DNA from: Pseudomonas sp. GM50 | Lineage (GTDB): Bacteria > Pseudomonadota > Gammaproteobacteria > Pseudomonadales > Pseudomonadaceae | DNA length: 64,000 nt | NCBI RefSeq assembly: GCF_000282375.1 | Contig: NZ_AKJK01000009.1 | Coordinates: forward strand, 17,981 to 81,980 | Reading direction: 5' to 3' | Made by a program: the position numbers and the translations under genes | Part shown: positions 1-8,066 of the stretch, in pieces | Layout: each line of letters opens with the position of its first letter | How positions within the stretch are numbered: the first letter of the stretch is position 1 | The notes under the pieces: model-generated | Database searches by the model: none | What the model was told of the DNA's origin: nothing | The model's input: the letters and a program-made list of their open reading frames with translations, nothing else

Positions 1-326
1 GCCTTCGCAAAGGCAGCAGCCATACGGAACAACACATCTCGATCTGGCTCGCTGATGCTCTGAAAAAAAACCAGAAAACTTGCCGCATCAGTACTAATCC
101 AGTCGGCGCTCACAGGCTTATGTTCACCGGTCACCACGTACAAAATATCGACGCCGTTTTCAGCTATCGCTGCGAGACAGGTCGCATCTGGGCTTCGCTC
201 GCCTTTTTCATAGTTGTACTGACTGTTCTTCGAGACACCGGCTTTCGCCGCAAACTCGGTCTGATTAAACCCTAAGCGCTCGCGTTCTTCTTTTAGGCGA
301 TCACCAATCCCCACAAACGTCTCCAC
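1..326 (-). CDS. XRE-family helix-turn-helix repressor (partial, cut by window edge)
   Basis: Read on the minus strand from a GTG at 326 and running off the window at 1, so only the first 108 or so residues are visible. An N-terminal Cro/C1-type HTH is clear: GIGDRLKEERERLGFNQTEF, then AAKAGVSKNSQYNYEKGERS, followed by DILYVVTGEH, a linker typical of phage and P4-like repressors in pseudomonads. It stands head to head with a small gp16-like gene, the layout of a phage immunity switch. It probably represses the divergent promoter. The GTG is the first plausible start; an ATG further upstream leads into a stop in another frame. The C-terminal part cannot be judged. Confidence 0.75.
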   Translation of the reverse strand, partial: METFVGIGDRLKEERERLGFNQTEFAAKAGVSKNSQYNYEKGERSPDATCLAAIAENGVDILYVVTGEHKPVSADWISTDAASFLVFFQSISEPDRDVLFRMAAAFAK

Positions 327-370
327 GGTGAGTTGAAACACCCACAATCATGGGAAAAACTCCACCTATC

Positions 371-390
371 ATCACACGAAATCATACGAA
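371..390. promoter_or_regulatory. Tandem 10-bp repeat, candidate operator of the phage switch
   Basis: ATCACACGAA (371-380) is followed directly by ATCATACGAA (381-390), differing at one base. The pair lies between the repressor start at 326 and the ATG at 428 of the divergent gene. Two adjacent copies one helical turn apart suit a Cro- or Ner-like protein. The role is inferred from position and repetition only. Confidence 0.35.
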
Positions 391-427
391 ACGAGACTAT
401 GCCGAACGCATACCCCACCGAGCAAGC

Positions 428-610
428 ATGCGAGAGGCTCGAGAGCGCCTCGCACATCAAGATCTGTCAGCGAAAGACTGGGCCGATCAGTATCACCTCA
501 ATGCGTCGACGGTGTACGCAGTGTTGAACGGACAGAAGAAATATCTACGGGGCGAGGCCCATCGCGCTGCCGTATTGCTCGGCATTAAACACGGCGTCGT
601 CACAAACTAG
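428..610 (+). CDS. Small phage-associated DNA-binding protein, BcepMu gp16-like
   Basis: Encodes a 60-residue protein whose core LSAKDWADQYHLNASTVYAV followed by LNGQKKYLRGEAHRAAVLLG matches the small HTH family typified by BcepMu gp16: a short recognition helix, then VLNG and the RGEAH segment. An in-frame ATG at 350 would give 86 residues, but it would leave only 23 bases to the divergent repressor and would place the tandem repeat at 371-390 inside the gene. I therefore prefer 428, although neither start has a strong ribosome site. It probably acts as the Cro/Ner-like partner of the XRE repressor. No other phage genes are visible, so this may be a remnant. Confidence 0.55.
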   Translation: MREARERLAHQDLSAKDWADQYHLNASTVYAVLNGQKKYLRGEAHRAAVLLGIKHGVVTN

Positions 611-611
611 G

Positions 612-666
612 CCTGTTGGCTCAGGGAGCAAACCAGAAGATGAAACGCCCAGTTCTAGCCAACAGG
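612..666. repeat. 10-bp inverted repeat downstream of the gp16-like gene
   Basis: CCTGTTGGCT (612-621) is mirrored by AGCCAACAGG (657-666) with a 35-base spacer. There is no T tract after it, so it is not a classical intrinsic terminator. It may be a long-range hairpin at the 3' end of the gp16-like transcript. Confidence 0.3.
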
Positions 667-716
667 AAATATAAGCGCCCCATAAACCCCACCTAGTGTA
701 TGGCCGTGGTATGAAG

Positions 717-977
717 TCAGGTATCCGAGTCGGATACAGGCTCCACTTGAGTTCTTACCCCAAACAACCGGTCGGCTATCTGCCGACCTCGCTCCAGCCC
801 TTCAGCCGTCAACCAAATCGATTTGTTCTTGTTCACCGGATTGCTGATGAAACCATGTTCATGCAATCGGCTCATGGTCTCGAAGTCGAACCCTTTCCAA
901 GCATTGCCGTTATCAAAACTGAAGGTTGCCAACAGGGCAAGCACGGCTTCTTCAATCAGTTTATCGTCGTATTCCAT
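717..977 (-). CDS. DUF6429 family protein
   Basis: An 86-residue protein starting MEYDDKLIEEAVLALL, with AWKGFDFETMSRLHEHGFIS and NPVNKNKSIWLTAEGLER, the pattern of DUF6429. This small family is often found beside IS66-type transposases, and a dead IS66 transposase lies directly upstream on the same strand. A GGAG sits about eight bases before the ATG at 977, so I choose it over an ATG six codons upstream. The C-terminal half reads like a winged-helix module (a LTAEG motif after a basic turn), but no function is established. Confidence 0.7.
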   Translation of the reverse strand: MEYDDKLIEEAVLALLATFSFDNGNAWKGFDFETMSRLHEHGFISNPVNKNKSIWLTAEGLERGRQIADRLFGVRTQVEPVSDSDT

Positions 978-1044
978 GATCGTTGCTCCGCTCATTCTTT
1001 AAACTCACCGTAAACCCTACCAGCCATCAAGATGGACAGCGCGT

Positions 1045-1660
1045 TTAACTATGCAATACCGGCGAGCAGTTCCAGGGCAGTAAAGCTTCGTAATCCTCAA
1101 CCGAAGAAGCCGTCGGCAGGCGCTCAAGTGCGTGGCGCAGCCACGCATAGGGCTCTTGGCCGTTGGCTTTAGCCGTCTCGACCAGGCTGTAAAGTTGAGC
1201 GCTGGCCATCGCACCTTTGGGCGTGTCGCTGAACAGCCAATTCTTGCGCTCGATCACGAAGGGCCTGATCGCGCGCTCGGCGGCGTTGTTGTCGATCGGC
1301 AAGTAACCGGCTTCAGTGTAGCGCACCAACTTGATCCAGTTGCTGGCCAGGTAGCTGATGGTTTTGCCCAGTGCATTTTGGGCAGTTACTTGTGGCTGGG
1401 TTTTCTCCAGCCATGTGTGCAATTGGGCCAACACCGGCAGGCTGTCTTGTTGTCGGCTTTCATGGCGATGTTCATCGCCGACTTCTTTTAAATCTCGCTC
1501 GATACCGTACAGCTAGTTGATCAGATTCAGGACGATATCCGCACGCCCGGTTTTGCCTTTGGGCTGCACCTTTTGCGCCTCGACAAACTTGCGTCTTGCA
1601 TGTGTCCAACAGCGTCGCTACACCTCTCGGCTTATCCAATTGTGCCCGAAGCTTTTGCCA
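1045..1660 (-). pseudogene. IS66-family transposase remnant (tnpC C-terminal part)
   Basis: The minus strand encodes the end of an IS66 TnpC transposase: CWTHARRKFVEAQ, then [33 protein letters not shown] and the family end [14 protein letters not shown]. An in-frame TAG at 1513-1515 breaks [11 protein letters not shown], another stop lies just before CWTHARRKF, and the N-terminal two thirds are missing. No start is usable, so the element is dead. It lies between the DUF6429 gene and the tRNA terminator, consistent with an eroded island. No terminal inverted repeats were recognised. Confidence 0.85.
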
Positions 1661-1720
1661 CTGGTTGAAGCGATTCAAAAATACGTTCGTATTCCCATAT
1701 CGCCATTTTCCAGACGCCAA

Positions 1721-1766
1721 AAACCACAAACCCCCGACTTTCTCTAGAAAAATCAGGGGTTTGTGT
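1721..1766 (-). terminator. Rho-independent terminator of the tRNA-Ser gene
   Basis: On the minus strand CACAAACCCCTGA (from 1765 to 1753) pairs with TCGGGGGTTTGTGG (1737 to 1724), followed by a T run. It lies directly 3' of the tRNA gene and marks the probable end of native sequence before the mobile remnant. Confidence 0.8.
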
Positions 1767-1776
1767 TTTCAAAATG

Positions 1777-1866
1777 TGGCGGTGAAGGAGAGATTCGAAC
1801 TCTCGATACAATTTCTTGTATACACACTTTCCAGGCGTGCTCCTTAAGCCACTCGGACACTTCACC
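1777..1866 (-). tRNA. tRNA-Ser (anticodon GGA)
   Basis: A 90-base class II tRNA with encoded CCA (complement of 1777-1779). The acceptor arms GGTGAAG and CTTCACC pair. The anticodon arm is CACGC-CTGGAAA-GTGTG with anticodon GGA. A long variable arm and the T loop TTCGAAT follow. The long variable arm and anticodon identify a serine tRNA reading UCC/UCU. Its 3' side faces the mobile remnants at 1-1660, and tRNA-Ser genes are common integration sites; the visible sequence does not show a duplicated 3' end. Confidence 0.96.
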
Positions 1867-2174
1867 GTATCTCGTCAAACATGTTCTGTCTGTCGAGGCG
1901 CGCTAATGTAGTCGAAAGCTTTTCTGATGGCAAACTTTTTTTGCAGAATTTTCATGCGGTTAGCGATTTAGTCGTTCCGGCGAGTGCCGTGCCATGGCAA
2001 ACCCGCCAATCTCCGGCTTCGCGCCCTCTTCTATATAGAGGGGAATGCGCGGCTGGCGTGGCCGGCAACGCTTGCCGGGCGAGGAAAAGGGTGACCGGGT
2101 GGTCAGTCACGGCGCTTTACCTGGCCTACGGCGGTGGGTAACGTCTGCCCTACTTTATTAGAAGGATTGGCGTC
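1867..2174. other. Intergenic region between tRNA-Ser and the crotonase gene
   Basis: About 310 bases with no supportable gene. It must hold the tRNA promoter (reading left) and the crotonase promoter (reading right). A GC-rich stretch near 2050-2080 has short self-complementary pieces around GCCGGCAACGCTTGCCGG. I see no operator or riboswitch I can name. Confidence 0.5.
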
Positions 2175-2864
2175 ATGAGTGAGTTGATTTCTTACCATCT
2201 CGAAGACGGTATCGCGACCCTGACCTTGAGCAATGGCAAGGTCAATGCCATCTCGCCGGACGTGATTGTTGCGTTTAACGCTGCGCTGGATCGGGCGGTG
2301 GAAGATCGGGCGGTAGTGATCATTACCAGTCAGCCGGGGATTTTTTCGGGCGGTTACGACTTGAAGGTGATGACGGCCGGCCCTAACGAAGCCAGAGCGC
2401 TGGTGGCAGCCGGTTCGACATTGGCTCGTCGCCTGCTGTCGCACCCGTTCCCGGTGGTCGTGGCGTGCCCCGGGCATGCGGTGGCCAAGGGTGCGTTTAT
2501 TCTGTTGTCGGCTGACTACCGCATTGGTGTCGATGGCCCGTTCAGCATTGGCCTGAACGAAGTGCAGATCGGTATGACCATGCACCACGCCGGTATCGAG
2601 CTGGCGCGTGATCGTCTGCGCAAGTCGGCGTTTCATCGTGCGGTGATCAATGCCGAGATGTTCAATCCGCAGAGTGCTGTGGATGCCGGCTTCCTTGATG
2701 TGGTGGTGTCGGCCGAAGAGCTGCAAGGCGCGGCACTGGCAGCGGCTCGTCAGTTGAAGAAGCTCAACATGATCGCCCACAAGAACACCAAGCTGAAAGT
2801 GCGCAAGGCGCTGCTGGAGACGCTGGACAACGCGATCATCCTGGATCAGGAGCATATGGGTTAA
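2175..2864 (+). CDS. Enoyl-CoA hydratase/isomerase family protein (crotonase)
   Basis: A 229-residue crotonase-fold protein. The oxyanion-hole segments are present as FSGGYDLKVM (about residues 56-65) and CPGHAVAKGAFILLSADYRI (about 95-114). The usual catalytic Glu region reads GLNEVQIGMTM. Such enzymes hydrate or isomerise acyl-CoA thioesters, but the substrate cannot be told from sequence. The family is typically about 260 residues, so this is a short member. An AGAAGG precedes the ATG. It is a single-gene unit with its own terminator. Confidence 0.85.
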   Translation: MSELISYHLEDGIATLTLSNGKVNAISPDVIVAFNAALDRAVEDRAVVIITSQPGIFSGGYDLKVMTAGPNEARALVAAGSTLARRLLSHPFPVVVACPGHAVAKGAFILLSADYRIGVDGPFSIGLNEVQIGMTMHHAGIELARDRLRKSAFHRAVINAEMFNPQSAVDAGFLDVVVSAEELQGAALAAARQLKKLNMIAHKNTKLKVRKALLETLDNAIILDQEHMG

Positions 2865-2884
2865 GCCCGAACGCGTTGCACCGA

Positions 2885-2914
2885 AAAGCCCGACCGTCGT
2901 GTCGGGCTTTTTCT
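2885..2914 (+). terminator. Intrinsic terminator after the crotonase gene
   Basis: AAGCCCGAC, a CGTCGT loop and GTCGGGCTT, followed by TTTTCTT, 20 bases after the stop codon. Confidence 0.9.
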
Positions 2915-3078
2915 TGCGTGTCTGGTTTAAAACCTTACAACCGCTCTAAACCGCCTCTGACCCATAAGTCGGAAACATGCGCTCAAACATCGGCTATCTC
3001 CCACTTCTATAGCGGCAATTGCCGAAAACAGTGCACATCCGTACACTGCGCCACCTTTTGTCCCGGTGGGCCCTTTAA

Positions 3079-3801
3079 ATGCTGTTTGTGTTTCGTATGT
3101 TATTGATGGGCTTGCACTTTATTCTGGCCGGTATGCTTGGAGTGATCCTCGGTCTGTGCCGCCCGTTTAATCCGGACAACAGCCGTTTATGCGCGCGTCT
3201 GTATGCGTGGCCGGCGATGTGCATTTTGCGTTTGCGGGTGAAAGCGGACGTCGGGCCGTTGATGGATAAGCCTGACAGCTGCGTGATCATTGCTAACCAC
3301 CAGTCCAACTACGACCTGTTTGTGTTCGGCAACGTGGTGCCCCGCCGCACCGTATGCATTGGCAAGAAGAGCCTGAAGTGGGTGCCGCTGTTCGGGCAGT
3401 TGTTCTGGCTGGCCGGTAATGTGTTGATTGACCGCGGCAACGCGCACAAGGCACGCCAGTCGATGCTGACCACTACGCGCACCTTGCAGCATGAAGACAC
3501 CTCGATCTGGGTCTTCCCGGAAGGCACCCGTAACCTCGGTGAAGAGCTGCTGCCGTTCAAGAAAGGCGCGTTCCAGATGGCGATTGCCGCGGGCGTGCCG
3601 ATCGTGCCGGTGTGTGTCAGCAGTTACGTCAAACACATGCGTTTGAACCGCTGGCGCAGTGGGAAGATTCTGATCCGTTCGCTGCCGGCGATTCCGACGG
3701 TTGGATTGAGCCTGGATGACATGCCGATGCTGATTGCCCAGTGCCGCGAACAGATGCGCGAGTGCATCGACTCAATGGATCGGCAACTGCAAGTTGCCTG
3801 A
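3079..3801 (+). CDS. plsC: 1-acyl-sn-glycerol-3-phosphate acyltransferase
   Basis: A 240-residue PlsC-type acyltransferase, which adds the second acyl chain to lysophosphatidic acid at the inner membrane. The catalytic block NHQSNYD gives the HX4D motif at His74-Asp79, and FPEGTR lies at 146-151. A hydrophobic N-terminal segment (residues 1-30) should anchor it. Further conserved blocks are VLIDRGN and VPIVPVCVSS. The ATG at 3079 is weakly served by GGTGGG; an ATG seven residues later is possible. It has its own terminator. Pseudomonads carry several PlsC paralogues, so this need not be the essential copy. Confidence 0.88.
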   Translation: MLFVFRMLLMGLHFILAGMLGVILGLCRPFNPDNSRLCARLYAWPAMCILRLRVKADVGPLMDKPDSCVIIANHQSNYDLFVFGNVVPRRTVCIGKKSLKWVPLFGQLFWLAGNVLIDRGNAHKARQSMLTTTRTLQHEDTSIWVFPEGTRNLGEELLPFKKGAFQMAIAAGVPIVPVCVSSYVKHMRLNRWRSGKILIRSLPAIPTVGLSLDDMPMLIAQCREQMRECIDSMDRQLQVA

Positions 3802-3804
3802 ATG

Positions 3805-3832
3805 AAACCCGCCCTGTGCGGGTTTTCTTTTG
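3805..3832 (+). terminator. Intrinsic terminator after plsC
   Basis: AAACCCGC, a CCTGT loop and GCGGGTTT, followed by TCTTTT, just after the stop codon. Confidence 0.85.
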
Positions 3833-3950
3833 CCTGCGAACTCTACAGATTTTGCTGACTCTCAAGCAGCAGACAAGGTTAAGCTGAATCCTGACTGGCA
3901 CCGCCAGTCTTTACCAATAGAAAGCGGCTAACAAGAAGTGAATCACCATC

Positions 3951-4922
3951 ATGGGTAGAGTCGTTGCTGCTGCGGTTTACAGCGCCGGTAAGAAGGTCAC
4001 CAATATCACCCTCGACGAAGGCGCTGCCTGGGCTGCCAAGCCTGGCCACTTTGTGTGGATTGGCCTCGAAGAACCGAACGCCCAGGAGCTGTTCAACCTG
4101 CAACGCCAGTTCAATCTGCACGAACTGGCCATCGAAGATGCCCTGGAAAAACACAGCCGACCGAAGCTGGAGACGTTCGGCGACGCACTGTTCATCGTCA
4201 CGTATTCGCCTATCCGCAATGAAGGCAAACTGCAGTTCATCGAGACTCATATCTTCGCCGGCAAGGGTTACATCATTACCGCACGCAATGGTCATTCGGC
4301 GTCCTACGCGTACGTCCGACAGCGCTGTGAGGCGCGGCCGCTGTTGTTGGAGCATGGGGAAGATTTCGTACTCTATGCCATCCTCGACTTCGTGATTGAA
4401 AACTACCAGCCGATGGGCGAAGCGATCCATGCCGAGATCGATGAGCTGGAACAAAACGTTATGTGCGGTTCCCTGAACGAGCGCGATATCCAGAAACTCC
4501 ACAGCCTGCGTCGCGATGTATTGCGCTTGCGCCGGTATGCGGCACCGATGGTGGAGATTGGTGAGGAACTGCAAAAGCTGAGCTTTCCGTTCATCGACAA
4601 GAACATGCGCCCGTATTTCCGCGATGTGCAGATTCATGTCACGCGGCAGATGGAAGACCTGACGACCCTGGCGGACATTGCCAGCCAGACCATCGAGGTC
4701 GGGGTGTTGCTGGAGGCGTCACGGCAAAGCGTGGTGCAGCGCAAGTTTGCGGCATGGGCGGCGATTCTGGCGTTCCCGACGGCGGTCGCCGGGATCTACG
4801 GGATGAACTTCCAGAACATGCCGGAGTTGAGTTGGCATTACGGGTATTTCGGGGTATTGGGGTTTATTGCGGTGGGGTGTATCAGTTTGTGGGCGAGTTT
4901 CAAAAAATCTGGGTGGTTGTAG
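3951..4922 (+). CDS. corA: Magnesium/cobalt transporter CorA family
   Basis: A 323-residue protein with the CorA layout: a large cytoplasmic N-terminal domain, a long stalk helix (about 215-265) and two C-terminal membrane helices separated by the selectivity motif. YGMNFQNMPEL is present, with GMN at residues 284-286. The short basic tail FKKSGWL is typical. CorA pentamers carry Mg2+, Co2+ or Ni2+ across the inner membrane. The start is supported by a weak AAGAAG. It is monocistronic, followed at once by a REP pair. Confidence 0.92.
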   Translation: MGRVVAAAVYSAGKKVTNITLDEGAAWAAKPGHFVWIGLEEPNAQELFNLQRQFNLHELAIEDALEKHSRPKLETFGDALFIVTYSPIRNEGKLQFIETHIFAGKGYIITARNGHSASYAYVRQRCEARPLLLEHGEDFVLYAILDFVIENYQPMGEAIHAEIDELEQNVMCGSLNERDIQKLHSLRRDVLRLRRYAAPMVEIGEELQKLSFPFIDKNMRPYFRDVQIHVTRQMEDLTTLADIASQTIEVGVLLEASRQSVVQRKFAAWAAILAFPTAVAGIYGMNFQNMPELSWHYGYFGVLGFIAVGCISLWASFKKSGWL

Positions 4923-4944
4923 TCGGGACCGAGGCGTCTGCGAA

Positions 4945-5056
4945 ATTCGCGGGCAAGCCTCGCTCCTACAGGTTTTGTTTCGTGCCCAAATCACGCGGCA
5001 ATCGCTGTACCTGTAGGAGCGAGCGGTGCAGCGATCCGACTTGCCCGCGAAGCTTT
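4945..5056. repeat. REP pair, family A
   Basis: TTCGCGGGCAAGCCTCGC with CTCCTACAG (4945-4971) faces an inverted partner ending TTGCCCGCGAA. The right copy is interrupted by CGGTGCAGCGATCCGAC, a variant arm. It lies between the convergent corA and amidotransferase genes, where REPs usually sit. Confidence 0.85.
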
Positions 5057-5790
5057 TAAGGCTTAACCGACTCACCCTCAGGCTTGTGCGCCACAAACCG
5101 CATCATCCACTCTGCGACGGTAGTACCGTGATGCTCGTGTTCAAGACTCGCCATACCTTTCGAATAAATCTGCTCGCCCAGCGCTTCCTGACGAATATCC
5201 AGCAACGCCCGTGAGTAATCGTGAATGAACTCCGGATGCCCCTGGAAGCACAGCACTTGATCGTTAATGTGGTACGCGGCGAACGGGCAGAAATCGCTCG
5301 AAGCGATGACCGTAGCGTTTTCCGGCAACGCGGTGACCTGGTCCTGATGGCTGATCAACAAGGTCAGTTCTTCCCTCACCGGGCTCATCCACGGCGCCTT
5401 GGCGGCGAGTTTGTACTTGTGGGTGCCGACGCCCCAGCCTTGGGTCGCACGCTCGCTCTTGCCACCCAACAGCAGCGCCAGCAGTTGATGGCCGAAGCAC
5501 ACGCCCAGCAGTTTGTCGCCGCGCTCATAACGTTTCAGCAGATACGTCTTGAGGGTTTGAATCCACGGGTCGGTGCCGAAGGAATCGGCCTTGCTGCCGG
5601 TGACCAGATACGCATCGAAGGTCAGGTCATCGCTGGGATAATCGCCCTGCATCACGTTGTACACGGTGAACTCGGCAGCGATGGGTTGCTGCGAAAACAG
5701 ACGCTGGAACATCTGCCCATAACCCTGATATTGATCGACCAGTTCCGGACGCAGGATGTCGGTTTCCAGAATGCAGATGCGTAACGACAT
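5056..5790 (-). CDS. Class I glutamine amidotransferase-like protein
   Basis: A 244-residue stand-alone GATase1 domain. The nucleophile elbow LLGVCFGHQLLA holds Cys98, and QGHPEF holds His184 and Glu186, completing the Cys-His-Glu triad. VTGSKADSFGTDPW is the usual glycine-rich loop before the active site. It resembles GMP-synthase-like amidotransferases that are not fused to a synthetase, so it may act on small glutamyl compounds or donate ammonia to an unknown partner. The ATG at 5790 has an AGG about ten bases upstream; a 22-codon extension has no ribosome site. The gene ends inside the REP. Confidence 0.85.
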   Translation of the reverse strand: MSLRICILETDILRPELVDQYQGYGQMFQRLFSQQPIAAEFTVYNVMQGDYPSDDLTFDAYLVTGSKADSFGTDPWIQTLKTYLLKRYERGDKLLGVCFGHQLLALLLGGKSERATQGWGVGTHKYKLAAKAPWMSPVREELTLLISHQDQVTALPENATVIASSDFCPFAAYHINDQVLCFQGHPEFIHDYSRALLDIRQEALGEQIYSKGMASLEHEHHGTTVAEWMMRFVAHKPEGESVKP

Positions 5791-5897
5791 AAAAAATACC
5801 TGACACGTGATGGGAATAATGCACACCCCAGAGCCTGCCTTGAAACACGGTGGCAAGGCAAGCCCCGGAACGCGTCATCGGTCCCTTGGAACGTCCC

Positions 5898-8042
5898 TTA
5901 GAACAACGCGTTTTTGGCGGCTTTCTCCAGCAGCAGCGCAGGCGGTGTGAAGCGCTCGCCGTACTGCTCGGCCAGGTACTGGGCGCGGGCGACAAAGTCT
6001 TTGACGCCGTACTGGTTGATGAACTGCAACGCACCGCCGGTCCAGGCTGCGAAGCCGATGCCGAAGATCGAGCCGACGTTGGCATCCGCCGTCGAGGTCA
6101 GCACGCCCTCCTCCATACAACGCACGGTTTCGATGGCTTGTACGAACAGCAGTCGATCACGTATGTCCTGCGGCGAAATCTGCCCATCGGCTTTCTCGAA
6201 ACGGCTTTTCAGCTCTGGCCACAAATGCTTCTGCCCTGTGGCCGGGTAATCGTAGAAACCACCTCCAGCGGCCTTGCCCGGACGCTTGAACTCCTTGAGC
6301 AATAAGTCAATCACGGCGAATGCCGGGTGCTCAATCAGGTTTTTCCCTTCTGCTCGCAGGTCTTTGGCGGTTTGCTCGCGGATATGGCTCATGAGGCTGA
6401 GGGAAACTTCGTCGGAGATCGCCAGAGGCCCGACGGGCATACCGGCCTTGCGCGCTTCGGTCTCGATCATCGGCGCGCTCACGCCTTCGCCAAGCATGGC
6501 AATACCTTCGTTGGTGAAGGTACCGAACACCCGCGAGGTAAAGAAGCCGCGACTGTCGTTGACCACAATCGGCGTTTTCTTGATTTGCAGGACGAAATCG
6601 AAACCACGCGCCAGGGTTTCGTCGCTGGTATGGGCGCCTTTGATGATTTCCACCAGCGGCATTTTCTCCACGGGACTGAAGAAATGCAGGCCGATGAATT
6701 TCGTCTGGTCCGGCACGGCGGTGGCCAGGCCGCTGATCGGCAAAGTCGAGGTGTTGGAGGCGATGACCGCATCCGGGCCGACGACTGCTTGCGCCGCCGA
6801 TGAGACCTTGGCTTTCAGTTCGCGATCTTCGAACACCGCTTCAATGATCAAATCGCAACCGGCCAGATCCGCATCGTTTTCGGTGGCATGGATTCTCGCC
6901 AAAATATCCTCGCGCTGCTCCCGGGTTAACTGACCACGCGCAACCTTCTTGTCCAGCAACGTCGCCGAGTGGGCCTTGCCCTTCTCTGCCGCGGCGAGAT
7001 TGATGTCTTTGAGCACCACGTCGATGCCGGCTGATGCGCTGACAAACGCGATGCCCGCGCCCATCATCCCGGCGCCGAGCACGCCGACTTTCTTCGTTAC
7101 GTAAGGCGCTATGCCTTGGGGCCGAGAGCCGCCGGCATTGATCTCATTGAGCTGAAACCAGAACGTGCCGATGAGGTTTTTCGCCACCTGGCCGGTGGTC
7201 AGTTCGGTGAAGTAGCGGGTTTCGATCAGATGCGCGGTGTCGAAATCCACCTGGGCGCCTTCCACCGCAGCACAGAGGATTTTCTCCGGCGCGGGCAGGC
7301 AGCCCTGGGTTTTGCTGCGCAGAATCGATGGCGTGATAGCAAGCATCGGCGCGAGCTTCGAATCCGACGGCGTGCCGCCAGGGATCTGGTAACCCTTCAC
7401 GTCCCAGCGCTGCACAGCGACCGGGTGAGCAACAATCCACGCCCGTGCCTTGGCCATCAGCTCATCGCGATCGGCTGCCAACTCGTCGATCAAACGCGCC
7501 TGTAACGCCTGTTGCGGCCGGATTTTCTTGCCTTCAAGCAGATACGGCAGGGCTTTTTCAATGCCCAGCATACGGACCATGCGCACTACCCCGCCGCCGC
7601 CCGGCAACAGGCCAAGGGTGACTTCCGGCAACCCCAGCAGCACCGACGGATTGTCCAGCGCGACGCGGTGATGACAGGCCAGACAGATTTCCCAACCGCC
7701 ACCGAGCGCCGCGCCGTTGATCGCGGCGACCACTGGTTTACCGAGGGTTTCCAGGGTGCGCAGTTGGCCCTTGAGGGTCAACACCATGTCGTAAAAGGCT
7801 TTGGCTTCGGGTTTGCCGACCTTGATCAGTTCATTGAGGTCGCCGCCGGCGAAGAAGGTCTTCTTGGCCGAGGTGATGATCACGCCGGCAATGGCGTCCT
7901 TGTCGGCGACCAGTCGGGCGACGCAGGTGGCCATGGCGTCGCGGTAGACCGCGTTCATGGTGTTGGCACTCTGGCCCGGCATGTCGATGGTCAGAACGAC
8001 AATCTGGTCCTGACCCTTTTCGTAACGGATGGCTTCGGTCAT
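5898..8042 (-). CDS. FadB-like enoyl-CoA hydratase / 3-hydroxyacyl-CoA dehydrogenase
   Basis: A 714-residue bifunctional beta-oxidation enzyme. The hydratase half (1-190) has GGDLNELIK and ALGGGWEICLACHHR, with catalytic Glu118 and Glu140 in LPEVTLGLLPGGGG. The dehydrogenase half starts with the NAD-binding loop VGVLGAGMMGAGIAF (GAGMMG at 323-328), then SNTSTLPIS and HFFSPVEKMPLVEII with His452. A duplicated C-terminal dehydrogenase domain ends the protein. It hydrates 2-enoyl-CoA and oxidises the 3-hydroxy product. It lies 24 bases after the thiolase gene and surely shares its transcript. AAGGAAAA precedes the ATG. It is a second, non-fadBA5-type set. Confidence 0.9.
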   Translation of the reverse strand: MTEAIRYEKGQDQIVVLTIDMPGQSANTMNAVYRDAMATCVARLVADKDAIAGVIITSAKKTFFAGGDLNELIKVGKPEAKAFYDMVLTLKGQLRTLETLGKPVVAAINGAALGGGWEICLACHHRVALDNPSVLLGLPEVTLGLLPGGGGVVRMVRMLGIEKALPYLLEGKKIRPQQALQARLIDELAADRDELMAKARAWIVAHPVAVQRWDVKGYQIPGGTPSDSKLAPMLAITPSILRSKTQGCLPAPEKILCAAVEGAQVDFDTAHLIETRYFTELTTGQVAKNLIGTFWFQLNEINAGGSRPQGIAPYVTKKVGVLGAGMMGAGIAFVSASAGIDVVLKDINLAAAEKGKAHSATLLDKKVARGQLTREQREDILARIHATENDADLAGCDLIIEAVFEDRELKAKVSSAAQAVVGPDAVIASNTSTLPISGLATAVPDQTKFIGLHFFSPVEKMPLVEIIKGAHTSDETLARGFDFVLQIKKTPIVVNDSRGFFTSRVFGTFTNEGIAMLGEGVSAPMIETEARKAGMPVGPLAISDEVSLSLMSHIREQTAKDLRAEGKNLIEHPAFAVIDLLLKEFKRPGKAAGGGFYDYPATGQKHLWPELKSRFEKADGQISPQDIRDRLLFVQAIETVRCMEEGVLTSTADANVGSIFGIGFAAWTGGALQFINQYGVKDFVARAQYLAEQYGERFTPPALLLEKAAKNALF

Positions 8043-8066
8043 GGCAATTTTCCTTTAAGTCAGGGC

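Noticed and set aside
1472..1729. 85-codon minus-strand frame upstream of the IS66 fragment
   Set aside because: It is a shifted reading of the decayed transposase; the true frame (CWTHARRKFVEAQ) carries stops.
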